Shown here piece after piece: positions 22,565-32,700 of a DNA stretch of 64,000 bases. The DNA is from Sympetrum striolatum. Taxonomy: Eukaryota > Arthropoda > Insecta > Odonata > Libellulidae. Every line of letters begins with the position of its first letter. Position 1 is the first letter of the stretch. The position numbers and the translations under genes were made by a program. The notes below the pieces were generated by a model. The model saw nothing but the letters and a program-made list of their open reading frames with translations. It searched no databases and was not told the DNA's origin. The stretch is taken from assembly GCA_947579665.1 (NCBI GenBank), contig OX388345.1, positions 56,969,454-57,033,453 on the forward strand. Direction: 5' to 3'.

Positions 22565-22574
22565 CCCACATTCC
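22565..22574. repeat. Target-site duplication of the interrupted SINE, right copy
   Basis: CCCACATTCC matches 18432-18441. The next bases enter the PLE remnant, so the SINE inserted beside or into it. Confidence 0.65.
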
Positions 22575-22599
22575 ATAAAATATGTTTTTTGAATAAGTT

Positions 22600-23058
22600 C
22601 TCTCCTCTCATTTCGCTATGGACTTACTGGAATTCAACCATTCTTCGGATTTTGTTCCGAAAATTCTGCAATATACAGATAGGAACCAAAGACTGAACTT
22701 CCTACAAAAGTTTGAGATACTTACGAATTCAAATTCTACAAAATTTACTGTGGTTAATGAGCACCTTTTCCCTTCCTACGGATTCGATGCATTCTACCAC
22801 CCACTGACAGTGTCCCTTTACCTCCAGTTACGTGCCCCTGAATCGCCCTTTCCTCTCTGCCCTTTCCCCCCACGCCTTTTGTCTCTTATTCCTCATTTTT
22901 CCCCAATCTTACTTGTATATATTATGCTAAACGGTTTCGCTATGTCACTTGAAGATGGCAATCAATCACTGAAATTTAGTCGTGCATTTATTATCATTTC
23001 AATTCTCTTAAGAAAAGAAGAACTTAGTATATACAAAATTCATTCGAGAAATTATTAA
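22600..23058 (+). pseudogene. Penelope-like element remnant: C-terminal coding tail plus terminal region
   Basis: From 22609 the plus strand reads HFAMDLLEFNHS, FVPKILQY, RLNFLQKFEILT and VVNEHLFPSY. This matches, block for block, the minus-strand remnant at 28663-28915 (HFAQHLNDSHH, FIPEILHI, KTNFLEQREILT, VVNEIVPVSY). The pattern S.FA.HL....H followed by IL....KG...N.LE..EI is the C-terminal tail that follows the GIY-YIG endonuclease in Penelope-like elements. The RT and endonuclease domains are missing, so the copy is 5'-truncated near the SINE insertion. The frame stays open to 23058, but beyond about 22810 it is unlikely to be real protein, because the hammerhead-like motif at 22947-22984 falls within it. 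Confidence 0.65.
22947..22984 (+). ncRNA. Hammerhead-like motif in a Penelope-type terminal repeat
   Basis: CTTGAAGATGGC, about eight bases, CTGAAATTTAGTCG. It lies about 140 bp downstream of the PLE coding tail, the place where pLTR-borne hammerhead motifs are known in Penelope-like elements. The core is degenerate (TTGAAGA rather than CTGANGA), so catalysis is doubtful. Confidence 0.4.
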
Positions 23059-23235
23059 ACGGAGATTTGCACGACGAACTACGTGAATTCGTGATTTCAT
23101 CTCTCAGCGAACGCGATTTCCGCAGCCAGACGACAAAATGATTTCGCGAGATTATAGTGAGAACAGATGGCCATTATTGGTCTCTTTTTCCGGAAAGTAT
23201 AAGGTGCGCTAACATGAAAATGATGTAGGTAGTCT

Positions 23236-23305
23236 GGTGTTTCACAACCCCTGCCACAGGCCTTAGTCCAGCTTGCAGATCCTAATGTAAATATAAAAAT
23301 TTATT
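23236..23305 (+). repeat. SINE-tail-like fragment 3
   Basis: CACAACCCCTGCCACAGGCC, then CAGATCCT and AATGTAAATATAAAAATTT. It shares ordered blocks with 21221-21291. It ends in an A/T-rich tail just before foldback MITE copy C. Confidence 0.4.
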
Positions 23306-23320
23306 TTAATAAACATTGTT

Positions 23321-23395
23321 AAGAAAGAAAATTTGGAACACGGCTGTAAATGAATTAGAGGATTCAAATCTCCAAAAGCCGTCTTTTGTCCGAGT
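23321..23395 (+). repeat. Foldback MITE, copy C (one arm only)
   Basis: AAGAAAGAAAATTTGGAACA, then CGGCTGTAAATGAATTAGAG and ATTCAAATCTCCAAAAGCC match the asymmetric arm extensions of copies A (minus strand, 1019-1076) and B (29441-29510). Only this segment survives, and it forms its own hairpin (GGCTGTA... with CTCCAAAAGCC). Confidence 0.65.
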
Positions 23396-23639
23396 CCGAG
23401 TCATCCTTTCACCAATCATCAATAATTTATTTTTCATTCTGTTCATTCTTTTACGTTTTTAATCAATGTAATTATTTATGTATTTATTATTCTTGTATTG
23501 TCTCATCAATCGTTCATCCAATCACCAAATCATCTATTCCAATGTCTTTCTGCGCAACCCCTCACGCATCTAATAATTCTTTCATCCAACCAATCATGTG
23601 TTCACCTATTTATTCAATCATTCCATCATAAATCACTCA

Positions 23640-23893
23640 TATTTTCATCCTTTTTTAATTACTCTATCTATTGTTGTATATTTATGCCTATTTATCAACC
23701 TGTTATTTTAACTCTGTTTTTAAACCATGTCTTCCAAGAAGATGTTTTATCTAAACTTGACTATAAATTGTAAATAGTATATCATGTAATACCACTGTAT
23801 CTGATCTTTTGGAGACGCTGGGGTAGGGGAAGAGGGGGCAACCTACGCATTATCTACCCCAGCTAAAATAAAGAACAAGTCAAGTCAAGTCTT
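23640..23893 (+). mobile_element. 3' end of a non-LTR retrotransposon (different family)
   Basis: A ten-base perfect stem (GCTGGGGTAG at 23817-23826 with CTACCCCAGC at 23854-23863) is followed by AAAATAAAGAAC and a short tandem tail of TCAAG units (about 23876-23891). A stem-loop next to a short tandem repeat at the 3' terminus is typical of CR1/L2-group elements, where reverse transcription begins. No coding sequence of the element is recognisable upstream. The 5' limit given is approximate. Confidence 0.55.
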
Positions 23894-23959
23894 ACTTCAC
23901 GGTAGTCCAAGAATTCAAGAAAGGGATTTCAATCCTATAAATCTAATTAATAAACACTG

Positions 23960-24660
23960 TCGTAAAAGTGCAACCATTCTCTTTCGATTATTCCCCTAGT
24001 TTTTCTCATCTCCGCTTATTAACCATCAAACTACTTGTTTTGATTCTCTTTTCGCTTCACCTTACGTACGTTTTTCATTACCGTGCGTTTTCTCCGAAGG
24101 TGCGCGGTCATCGAGCGGTCGATTCATCTTCGCTTCGACGCCTCTTTTTTGCCTAAAACTAGTTCTCCCGCAATCGGAACTGTCTCTCCTTACATTTTCA
24201 CTCGTACACACAATCGATACCCTCTTTCACTTGCGATGCGTGCCAAAACCCCCTCTGCCTTCCATTTCCGCTTCCGCTGGGAATCTTTAATTGCGAATTC
24301 TTACTTATTCATGCATTGGCCTAATTGGGAACGGCTCTTCATCCCGGAGCAGATTTTTAGTCCTCCGCGTCCAGACTCTCCAATGATTGGCGTTGCGTAA
24401 GCATTTTGGCGTCCGGCGGATCGTAAAGTTTGTCATTTTTCCAATGAGCTTTCACTTATAACAGTTGCGTTGCTTATTCAACCCTTGCGCGAACTTTCGA
24501 TCTTCTTTTTTTTGCGGAGAAGATTACTCCCGACGCTCGCTTTCTTACCGACGAGACTGAATCTGAATTGTTGTAATCTCGATGAATTTACGAGATGCCT
24601 GATGTCTGCTTGTAACGTTGTGACTTTCGTATATACATTTCACTTTCCCCGTTTCCTATG
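23960..24660. other. CpG-rich islet, function unknown
   Basis: CpG density is clearly above that of the AT-rich flanks, mostly around 24070-24450 and 24470-24600. ORFs of 62-105 codons overlap here on the plus strand, without recognisable content. It may be regulatory or an old exon cluster; there is no deciding evidence. Confidence 0.35.
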
Positions 24661-27208
24661 AGCAAGATTTTTAAACGGTATTTGGAATCAAAGATCTTAT
24701 TATAACTGATTTACCATTACTATAATGCCGGAAAAAGTCCAATATTATTTCAATACCTACCTACACTCAAAATTTTATAAACACAAACAATGAAATATCA
24801 CAATCCGTTTATTACAAAGCAAAATTTATCAAAATAACAAATTACGAGTACTTCGCAAGTATTGAATTTTGAGGGAAAGAGATGGAAATGGATTTTAATT
24901 AACTGAAAATTAAATAATTCCCCGAATCAATATTCGTCCTAGGAAAATTAAACATCCAATAAGCAAATACAACGTAACTATAAGAATTGCAATTTCTGAA
25001 TAAGTAATGAATAAAATATAGAATAAAAAAGGAAGTTGGAATAATATTAATTATTATATCGAGCTGATATTCGAAATGCGGTGTTACAATTTGAAAAGTA
25101 ATATATTTTTCAATAAAGTGACTCTTTCTACACACATGAGAGGCTATTGCTCAAATATGCCATCATATAGAAATGCATCAATATAGTTTAAAGGCGATAA
25201 AAAAATTACGCACGTCATAGTTTTACTATTTCTGAACTAGTATCCAGCAAACTAGTTATCGAATTTTCACATGTTAGCAACAGTAATGAGAGTTTATCAT
25301 AATGACGTTAATATTTTAGGAACCGTAACTCCCGAAAGAAATATTAAGTTGGTCCTTTACCAGATAAGCAGTACTTAAAGAGTGAAATTTTAATAACACA
25401 TTTATTTATAGATAAATAAAATCGCCCTTCTGACTTCAGGATTAGTTAACTCCCGTTAAAGTATAACATTTACTGATATTTTTCCTATTTGTTTTCTTTA
25501 CAAGAAGAAATTCGTTTTTGAAAGCTGTGAAATCATTTCATTAATATTTTTATTTTGTTTCTTTTATGTTTTTATGATTGATTTCCGATTTAAAATTTGG
25601 TTTATTCAATACGAATGTTTTCATAAATGCATCTGAAGTGAATGTTCTCGGTTCATAACTTAATAATTCAGCCTCAATAAATCGGTTTGAATTCACAAAA
25701 AGAATGTATTGACGTCAAATATGAGTCATGATATTCATAAATGGTTCTCTTGAGATTATCAAAAATTAAATTACTGGCTTTGCTATTCCCCGTATTACAA
25801 CTACCATATACGGATACACCTTTCAAGATAACTTTTGAGAGCTTCCACGGCCCCAATCGTATCTTATCTTTTCCATTTATGACTTTCCTGCAGTAGGTGT
25901 TATATAAAAACGGGGAATAACAGAATCGAAAAGAAAACTTTTCCCGTTTTATGACGAAGTTAAGGATAACTCACAATTTGTATTACGTCATCGCCTGAAA
26001 CCTTGAATTTTAATACCTTCCTAAATTTATCTTTAGGATCCTTCACAACAGTATCATTTATTTTAACTTTCCATTTATGTATTTTAATATTACTCTTAAA
26101 CATTGATATGTGTTGTTGCAGCCACCCGACGAGAGTAAAACAACGGAAAATTATAATTAAACAAGTAAATATGCTATTTCTTGTTTTTGAGACAAATGAT
26201 ACAGCCAACATCAGCATTTTCCCTGAGCATCTAATTCTTATCATTAGTCAACTCTGTTCATACTTTGACTTTTCCTCAATGAAAACCTTCAACTTTCCGT
26301 TTGTTTGTCTAATGTTTTGCGTTTCCACTCGTTACACATGCGCGATGATTAGATTTCATGTCTAGACAACTGTGTCGAAGCGAAAAACAGGAACTATCAT
26401 AAGGATTTACCGGTGTCTATAAAAATACGCCATTGGTTCAACATTCTCCGCAAAACAAACACCATCATACCTTTTACATTTCCCGGCATCGAACGAGAAA
26501 CATTTTTTCCTTCCACCTTGAAGTTGGATTTTACGGGAGCACTTTCATTTTTCTAACTGCAATAGCTTTCACTATGTCTCTTCCCTTCTTCCTTAAGAGC
26601 ACTCGAAAAGGAAGTTCTCTTAAGGGTTTCGGTTTGTTATTATAAGCGAGTGACTTGCACCAACCTTAAGAGGGCAATTTACTACGTTTCTCCAACTGCG
26701 TCAATTTCTTTCTTATCTAGACTAGGCATATGAAAAGGGAAAGTACCAAAGAGATGAAATAATGGGAACAATCGGCTTTTACGATCTCTTCATCCCAACT
26801 ATAAACGAAGAGAATTCTAAGAATCATGACCGATGTAGCAATTTACCATCCCAATTTCAGTTTATACGGAAACATCACATCAACAGTAAAAAGCCGACAC
26901 AACCCTATATTCTCTCATGTCTACGTTTCGGTATATACGACGTATATTATACGTACCTCTCAAATGAGTGAATTTTTTACAATTCCTCAATTTTTTATGC
27001 CAAATTTCTTTCTATACCTTGAGTCTATGACACTTTCAAGCGTTAATTGCCTTTCAGCCAGGTCATATCCCTTGTTTACGCGAGCAATTTCAGTACCAAA
27101 AAATATATCCTTATGCATCCACGTGGTTACGAAATCTAATAGTTAATGAAGAAGAAAAAAAATATATTTGGTAGAAGTTCTTAAATGAAAAAGTTTAAAT
27201 GAAAAATA
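24661..27208. other. No gene seen; AT-rich intergenic stretch
   Basis: Two antisense ORFs of 94 and 120 codons overlap at 25960-26365 and have no recognisable domain. Several short plus-strand ORFs (26433-27146) look like chance. Confidence 0.4.
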
Positions 27209-27296
27209 GAGACGAACTTGCTATTTTCCACACAATTATAGTACCACCCTAGTATAGTTCCACACTAAAACGAGTGGAAAATACGTAAGTTTGTCT
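27209..27296. repeat. Inverted repeat of about 88 bp
   Basis: GAGACGAACTTGCTATTTTCCACA (27209-27232) pairs with 27272-27296, read in reverse as AGACAAACTTACGTATTTTCC and so on. The arms are about 24 bp with a few mismatches and a unique 39-bp centre. It may be a small MITE; no second copy was seen in the window. Confidence 0.5.
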
Positions 27297-28211
27297 TTAT
27301 TATTTTTGTAATGGCATTCCACCAAGTAAAATCAGATCATTTCGTTTACAGATCCTAAAGGAGAAATGTTGGCCAATAACTTATAGATCAAATTTAACTA
27401 ACAAATACTTTCATTACGTCTTTTGGATAATGTGAAAACCCTGAGCAGTTTTGCTTCTTCTCAGGATTCAACTATTTTGACATACGTGAAATTCCAAACA
27501 TTTTACCTATACAAATCCTTCTCCCACATCTTAGTAAATGAATAAAAGTGAAGAAACTCACTCAAGCAGGATCATGCGAGAATAAAAGTTTATCTTTCAA
27601 CGGCCGATAAGTAAACTCTTCGGCCCCACTGTTTGCACCTGCCCTCGAACTTGACTATGACGTGTCACCGATGCGATGAATCTGCGAAGTTACCGCGATA
27701 CTTATTGTTTACCTTTTCCTTTCTTCGGAACACTTCAATTGAGAGGACGCACTGTCTCTCAGCACCACAGTGCTGCGAATTCCCTTCAGCTAGACGTCTC
27801 TAAATAAAGAGAATGGGGATTTTTCCGGGGCAGTCACTTAGCGCTTTTCGAGTATGCGAGTGAGATTATTGCCTCAAATAAATTAAGCAATTTCATCTTC
27901 TTGGTAAAAGGATACAAATAGCACTAAATATAACCGAAAATGAAAGTGAGATGGGGAAATGTTTGACGAGGAAGTAAGGCGTAGGAAGCAATCTGAATTG
28001 GAAACTACTTGATAATTAACTCTTTTAAAATGATCTCCATCCAGCAGCGTTCTCGAGCTAAACATCCGCGAGTTGTTTCCTAAAACTAAGAAGAATGAAT
28101 GAATACTTGTAGAATGAATGGGTACTTGTATGTAATATGTGCAAGAGAGGATATTTTCATGGATTTTTACAGACAAATTTTAGAAAGAATGGTGTAGCTA
28201 AACCATTACTC
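27297..28211. other. No gene seen
   Basis: AT-rich with a modestly CpG-rich patch (about 27600-27860). ORFs of up to 97 codons are not recognised. Confidence 0.4.
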
Positions 28212-28350
28212 GAGGATGTTAAGAATAAAGATTTACAAATACTTTTTTCCACATATTTATTTGAAAAACGACCGGTTTCAGCATAGATCAGCCATCTTCA
28301 GTTAAGGAAGTTACAAATAAAAAGGCTTATATAGGGAAAAATGGGTGGTA
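28212..28350 (-). repeat. pLTR-like repeat, copy 1 (with hammerhead-like motif)
   Basis: From GAGGATGTTAAGAATAAAG to GGCTTATATAGGG, repeated with divergence at 28406-28550. Its first 66 bp are also present inverted at 28917-28982. The minus strand at 28269-28302 reads CTGAAGATGGC, eight bases, GCTGAAACCGGTCG, a CTGANGA...GAAAC layout. Confidence 0.7.
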
Positions 28351-28405
28351 TAAGGTGGTATATGGTATGCGAAGTGTCAAAGTTCGTACAAGCAAAATCC
28401 ACTTT

Positions 28406-28550
28406 GAGGATGTTAAGAATAAAGATTTATTTTTGAACATTTATTTGAAACACGACCAGTTTCGGCACAGATCGGCCATCTTCAGGTGAGGAATTTACAT
28501 TCAAGAAGGCTTATATAGGAAAAAGGAGTGGTATTTGGTGGGTGTAAGGA
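28406..28550 (-). repeat. pLTR-like repeat, copy 2 (with hammerhead-like motif)
   Basis: Head-to-tail copy of 28212-28350, separated from it by about 55 bp that include a segment shared with 37531-37575. The minus strand at 28453-28485 reads CTGAAGATGGC, eight bases, GCCGAAACTGGTCG. In the other copy GCC is GCT, which keeps pairing with GGC through a G-U pair. Confidence 0.7.
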
Positions 28551-28662
28551 AACAAAGCAATAGGAAAGGGAAGAGAGAAGGGGAGGGAGGTGGAAGAAAG
28601 AAGGGTTAGGTCTTGTGGGAGCTTTCCGGGGGGGAAAGGTTGGTCTTATCTGGGAGAGATCT

Positions 28663-28915
28663 TTTAGGGAGAGTAAAGAAGTGAGGGAGAGTAAAGAAGT
28701 AAGGGAGAGTAAAGAAGTAAGGGAGAGTAAGATACCGGAACTATTTCGTTAACTACGTTCTGAGAAGCAAATTTAGGTGTTAAAATTTCTCTCTGCTCCA
28801 AGAAATTCGTTTTGGGACCTTTTCGATGGATATGCAGAATTTCAGGAATGAAAGATGAGAAATGGTGAGAATCATTAAGGTGTTGAGCAAAGTGAGAGGC
28901 GGGAGTATTATTTAA
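28663..28915 (-). pseudogene. Penelope-like element coding tail (C-terminal fragment)
   Basis: The minus strand, read from about 28912, gives NTPASHFAQHLNDSHH, FSSFIPEILHIHRKGP, KTNFLEQREILTPKFAS and QNVVNEIVPVSYSPLLLY, ending at TAA near 28663-28665. The S.FA.HL....H ... IL...RKGP..N.LE..EI pattern is the region after the GIY-YIG domain in Penelope-like proteins. It is supported by an independent homologous copy at 22600-22810. The last part is stretched by an in-frame 18-bp repeat coding SPLLLY units. About 80 codons remain of a protein that is normally several hundred residues long. The 5' side stops at the inverted pLTR piece. No ATG is expected in this fragment. Confidence 0.75.
28666..28730. 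repeat. 18-bp tandem repeat, about 3.6 copies
   Basis: The unit is AGGGAGAGTAAAGAAGTA with near-perfect copies. As 18 is a multiple of three, it keeps the frame of the PLE coding tail (minus strand, SPLLLY per unit) up to the stop. Confidence 0.85.
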
Positions 28916-28982
28916 AACCGGTCGTTTTTCAAATTAATGTGTGGAAAAAAGTATTTGTAAATCTTTATTCTTAACATCCTCT

Positions 28983-29029
28983 GTTATGGATTTCCACTCG
29001 GTAAAGCCTGTCACAATCGATTTTTTTAT
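28983..29029 (+). repeat. Single arm of the palindromic MITE seen at 6019-6177
   Basis: TTTCCACTCGGTAAAGCCTG followed by ACAATCGATTTTTTTA matches the right arm at 6130-6176 (TTCCACATAGTAAAGCCTG, CATCGATTTATTTTT). It begins directly after the PLE end, so the PLE may have inserted into it. Confidence 0.5.
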
Positions 29030-29440
29030 ACCATTACTCCGTTAGAATTTGTGCTTAAAACAAATATGAATATCATTGTGTAGAGTTTTTATTCTACCAA
29101 ACGGTTTAAGAGATCTCTAAGCTTGAATTTTATTAAGAAGTTTATTAAAATACTGCTTCTCTCTGAAAAATGTACAGTCATCAGCAATTTATGATAGGAC
29201 TATATGGGCAACATATTGATAATTGGTGGAAAAAAGTTCTTTCCTAGGATATATAGTTCAGTCTCAATCTTTTTTCTTTCAATTTTCTTTTTTTGCCGTT
29301 TTATTCTAAAATTTTTAAATCGCCTCCTACTTACAAACACATTATAAAGGAAATACGCAAAACAATTACATAACGATATAAAAAAACGATATGAGCATAC
29401 CAATATTCTATTAATTTTATGGATCACATAAACTTCGATG

Positions 29441-29742
29441 TAAAGAAAGGAAAGTTGGGACACGGCTATTAAGGAGTTAGAGGTTTGAAATCTCCAATAG
29501 CCATTTTTATCGGCGTTCCTCTTCTCATTCCACGGTATTCCGAGAAAACAAGACAGGACACCGTACTTTTTGAGAGAACTCAATAAGTATTTCGAATGCG
29601 ATGTTTTCTTCGTAAGGAGTAATTAGATACTCTGATTCTTAAAAAGTGCGGTGACCTGTCTTATTTTCTCGGAATACCGTGGAATGAGAAGAGGAACGCC
29701 GATAAAAATGGCTATTGGAGATTTCAAACCTCTAATAAAATT
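29441..29742. mobile_element. Foldback MITE, copy B
   Basis: Left arm (about 29475-29573) and right arm (about 29638-29740) pair over roughly 100 bp. Conserved blocks are GAAATCTCCAATAGCCAT, TATCGGCGTTCCTCTTCTC, CACGGTATTCCGAGAAAA and AAGACAGG. The left side has the extra asymmetric segment (AAGAAAGGAAAGTTGGGACA...) that copy A has on its right side. Arm identity is higher here than in copy A. A 127-codon frame across the left arm (29200-29583) is not a gene. Confidence 0.8.
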
Positions 29743-32700
29743 TTGGCGTTAAAGAAATTCGCAGTGTTTTGAATTATAAGAATCTAAGATTTAATGTATA
29801 TATTTTTCACTGTGATATCCTTTTCAATCTGTTTTCTATAATTTTACATTCTTAGGGAGAATCTTTAATAATAAATCTCTATGAAGTCCCTCAATCTCAA
29901 AGGAAAAAGTAAAGGAAACCATTGGGAATTAAATGTTGAACTCGGGCTTTAAAAGAATAGAAAGCGCAAAATTGCCACTCAATATAAAGAATACATTTAC
30001 TTATTTCAATACCCCCTCCATCTCATTTGATAGTCTTTCTTTCTTTTTCTCTAATGTCACGCACTGGAGAGACGCGCACGCCTCTCTCGAATTGTTTTGT
30101 CATCCCGCGCGTCCTTAGCCCATCAAAACAATGCAATGGGCACATACGAAATGCCAGACGAGCTATCTTCCCTTAACCGTGACAAGGACCGCAGTGGGAA
30201 TTGGCTCTCGGAGGAGAAAAAGAAAAGAAAGATGACGTGGCGAGATGACACTGGCCCCAGGCACTTTCGTAATCGTCGAGTACCGCGCTTTTGATTCGAG
30301 TTATGAAGTGGTTCCTTTGCTACTGCTTGAATAAACTAACCCCTGATCTTACGTATGCTCAGGAAAAGGAAAATAAACTCCTCTGAATACTAGAATTAAT
30401 TAATTGTTATCTCTCGGTTAGACATTTCAATTTAGTCTATGCATTCTAAACTTTACTCCTGCAACATCTCGATAAGTGTAGGGTATTTCATTAATCTGTT
30501 GGTAAAGGATAGAGAAATTATACATCTCCTTGCAATACTTAAGGCCATTTTTCGCTTGACTTTGATAATATGAAAGCTACTGATTTGTGAATAGCCCGGT
30601 CAGGCCATCTAGAAAAGGGGACCAGGGTACAAATTTTCCACCCGTCCCCGCAACTTCTACCCGTGAAGTATTTAATGATTCATAAATTATGAATGCAATT
30701 TGATGAAAGAAAATTTCTTTTTGCCAATTGTAACATTAAGAATTTGACACTTTGAAGGGGACTCCTAAGATGTGCATCCACGGATCCTCCTCTTCGCCAG
30801 CCCTGAGTGTGAATGGTGCTGAATAACAGCAAATAAGTTGGTCACATTTTATAACATGCTAAGGAACATTTTATTAAAATGATAATCGTGCTTCCTTTAC
30901 TTCGAATTATTAAAGTAATGGCGTTCTGGCTCGGTTATAAAAAATACTATCCCAACATTTTTAAACTTATTACTTCTCCTCAAGTATGGCTAGTTTGTGC
31001 GAAGTAAAGTGATGGGCTTGAATATTTTTTCGCCAATTTAGCTTGGACTGGGGACTTTCATGATTTTGAAGGTGGAGATGACAGTAAGATTACGGTCACA
31101 GTATAACGCAAACTCAAGGATCTGATCTAAATGCTGAGGAAAATATCACATTGATAGTATTTATTTTTATTTTTCTCCTCTGAAAGACTATATTTTTATT
31201 ATAAGCTTTACACGTCAAAGATAGGCTTTTAGATGCCGCTAATTTTGGGATTCGCAGTTTCATTAATTATTAACTAAATTAATATTAATAGTATCAAGAT
31301 CGTATGTTCATGTTTTGAAGGTCTATACCTTTTTGGGAACAGTACTGATACATTTCGTCTCCACTATCCTATCAGAGAGAGGTCAATACACAATGTACAC
31401 ATATGTAGTAAATATATTTTTCGAGAAGCAAACTTTACGGGCATTTCGTATATAAGCTTTTGATTGATACAGAGTTTTTTTAAGTTAGGATAAAATATTT
31501 ATTAGTCTCAACTGAAACACTATTAAAGACGGTATCTAATATAATCTACGCAAATGTTAACAATGTTTAGTGCCTAGGCATAAAATTTTTTATTTAGTAC
31601 CATGGGACCTTGAGGTCAACCAAATAGGTGAATACAATGCAACTATTACCTTATAAAGTAGAATTTCATTGTCTTTCGACAAGTTGGATTAGGAATAGCT
31701 GTACAAGAATCCGTTAATACGCAATCAACCCTATGATTTACTAGGGAGAAAGTGTTGATAGAATGTGATAGATTAGTTACGTTTTATGGGGGTCATCTCA
31801 AAAGATAGAAAAGCTACTCGAGACCTCAATTTAAAATTCACTTCCCTCTCCATTCGCTTTTTAATTCTCAGGAAATCACTCTTTTGGTACTCAATAGAGC
31901 AACTGTAATCGGGTCGCTCCCTACCGATTTCAGCGTTTTATGATCGTTCTAAGGAGATCACGTTTACAAACTACTTCTCATTTTTGTGTCAGGGTTCATT
32001 TAAAACGATCATCGTGAGATCTTGCAAACGACCAACATATAAGTCCTTCATAAGGAAGTTGCATGAGAAACAATTACACTGAATAGGTGTAGGTTAGTTT
32101 CACTAGCCGAACGGAAAGATTACCATCTCAAAAAGGGGTCAACCTACCAGTGAAAAAAGCATTAAACATCTTATGATAAGTATTAGTGACGATTTTTGAG
32201 TATATCGAGTCCTAGAAATAACGAATTTATCCTCAGTCCTCGAAGGTTCTCTGAGCTGATCTGAGATATTTAAATAGCTAGAGACATCATTAAAAACTAT
32301 ATCGAATTAATGATCTTGAACAATCGATATTAATAAGCAATACAGAAAATAACAAATATAATATCATTTGGTATGATTTCGTAAAAACGACTATTGAATG
32401 AGTATAATATTAAAATAAAATTAACAATTCCTCATCAATCAATGTCAAGCTGTTTTTGAGCTTTAAATGTAACGGCATATTGAGCCGATTTCAGTTCTGT
32501 TATCTGATAATAGCTCAGCTCAGTGCAAAAGGTGCCTTTAAGATAAGTATTAACTTAAATGGCTTTTCCCAACAATTTTCATATTTTCATTAAGTTTAAA
32601 TGTTACTGTTTCATGAATATTTAGTTGCATATGAAAAGCCATATAACTCCTTCGGAAGATGAAAATTTCCATGGATTTTTCTTTGATGAAAATAATTAGA

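Larger units (their letters stand above)
28212..28982 (-). mobile_element. Truncated Penelope-like element
   Basis: Minus-strand order: an inverted fragment of the terminal repeat (28917-28982), a coding tail (28663-28915), a purine-rich stretch, and two head-to-tail copies of a pLTR-like repeat (28406-28550 and 28212-28350). Each pLTR copy carries a hammerhead-like motif on the minus strand. Tandem pLTRs, a partial inverted copy at the 5' side and the KG...N.LE..EI coding tail are hallmarks of Penelope-like elements. RT and GIY-YIG domains are absent. The inverted copy and pLTR copy 1 are nearly identical over 66 bp, so the insertion may not be very old. Confidence 0.75.

Noticed and set aside
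22349..22696. 115-codon plus-strand ORF with Trp-Tyr-Ala-Val repeats
   Set aside because: It reads through the right TIR subrepeat array and then leaves the PLE frame. The repeated peptide is a by-product of the 15-17 bp units.
29200..29583. 127-codon minus-strand ORF
   Set aside because: It runs across the left arm of foldback MITE copy B, and the product is Lys/Phe-rich and unrecognised.
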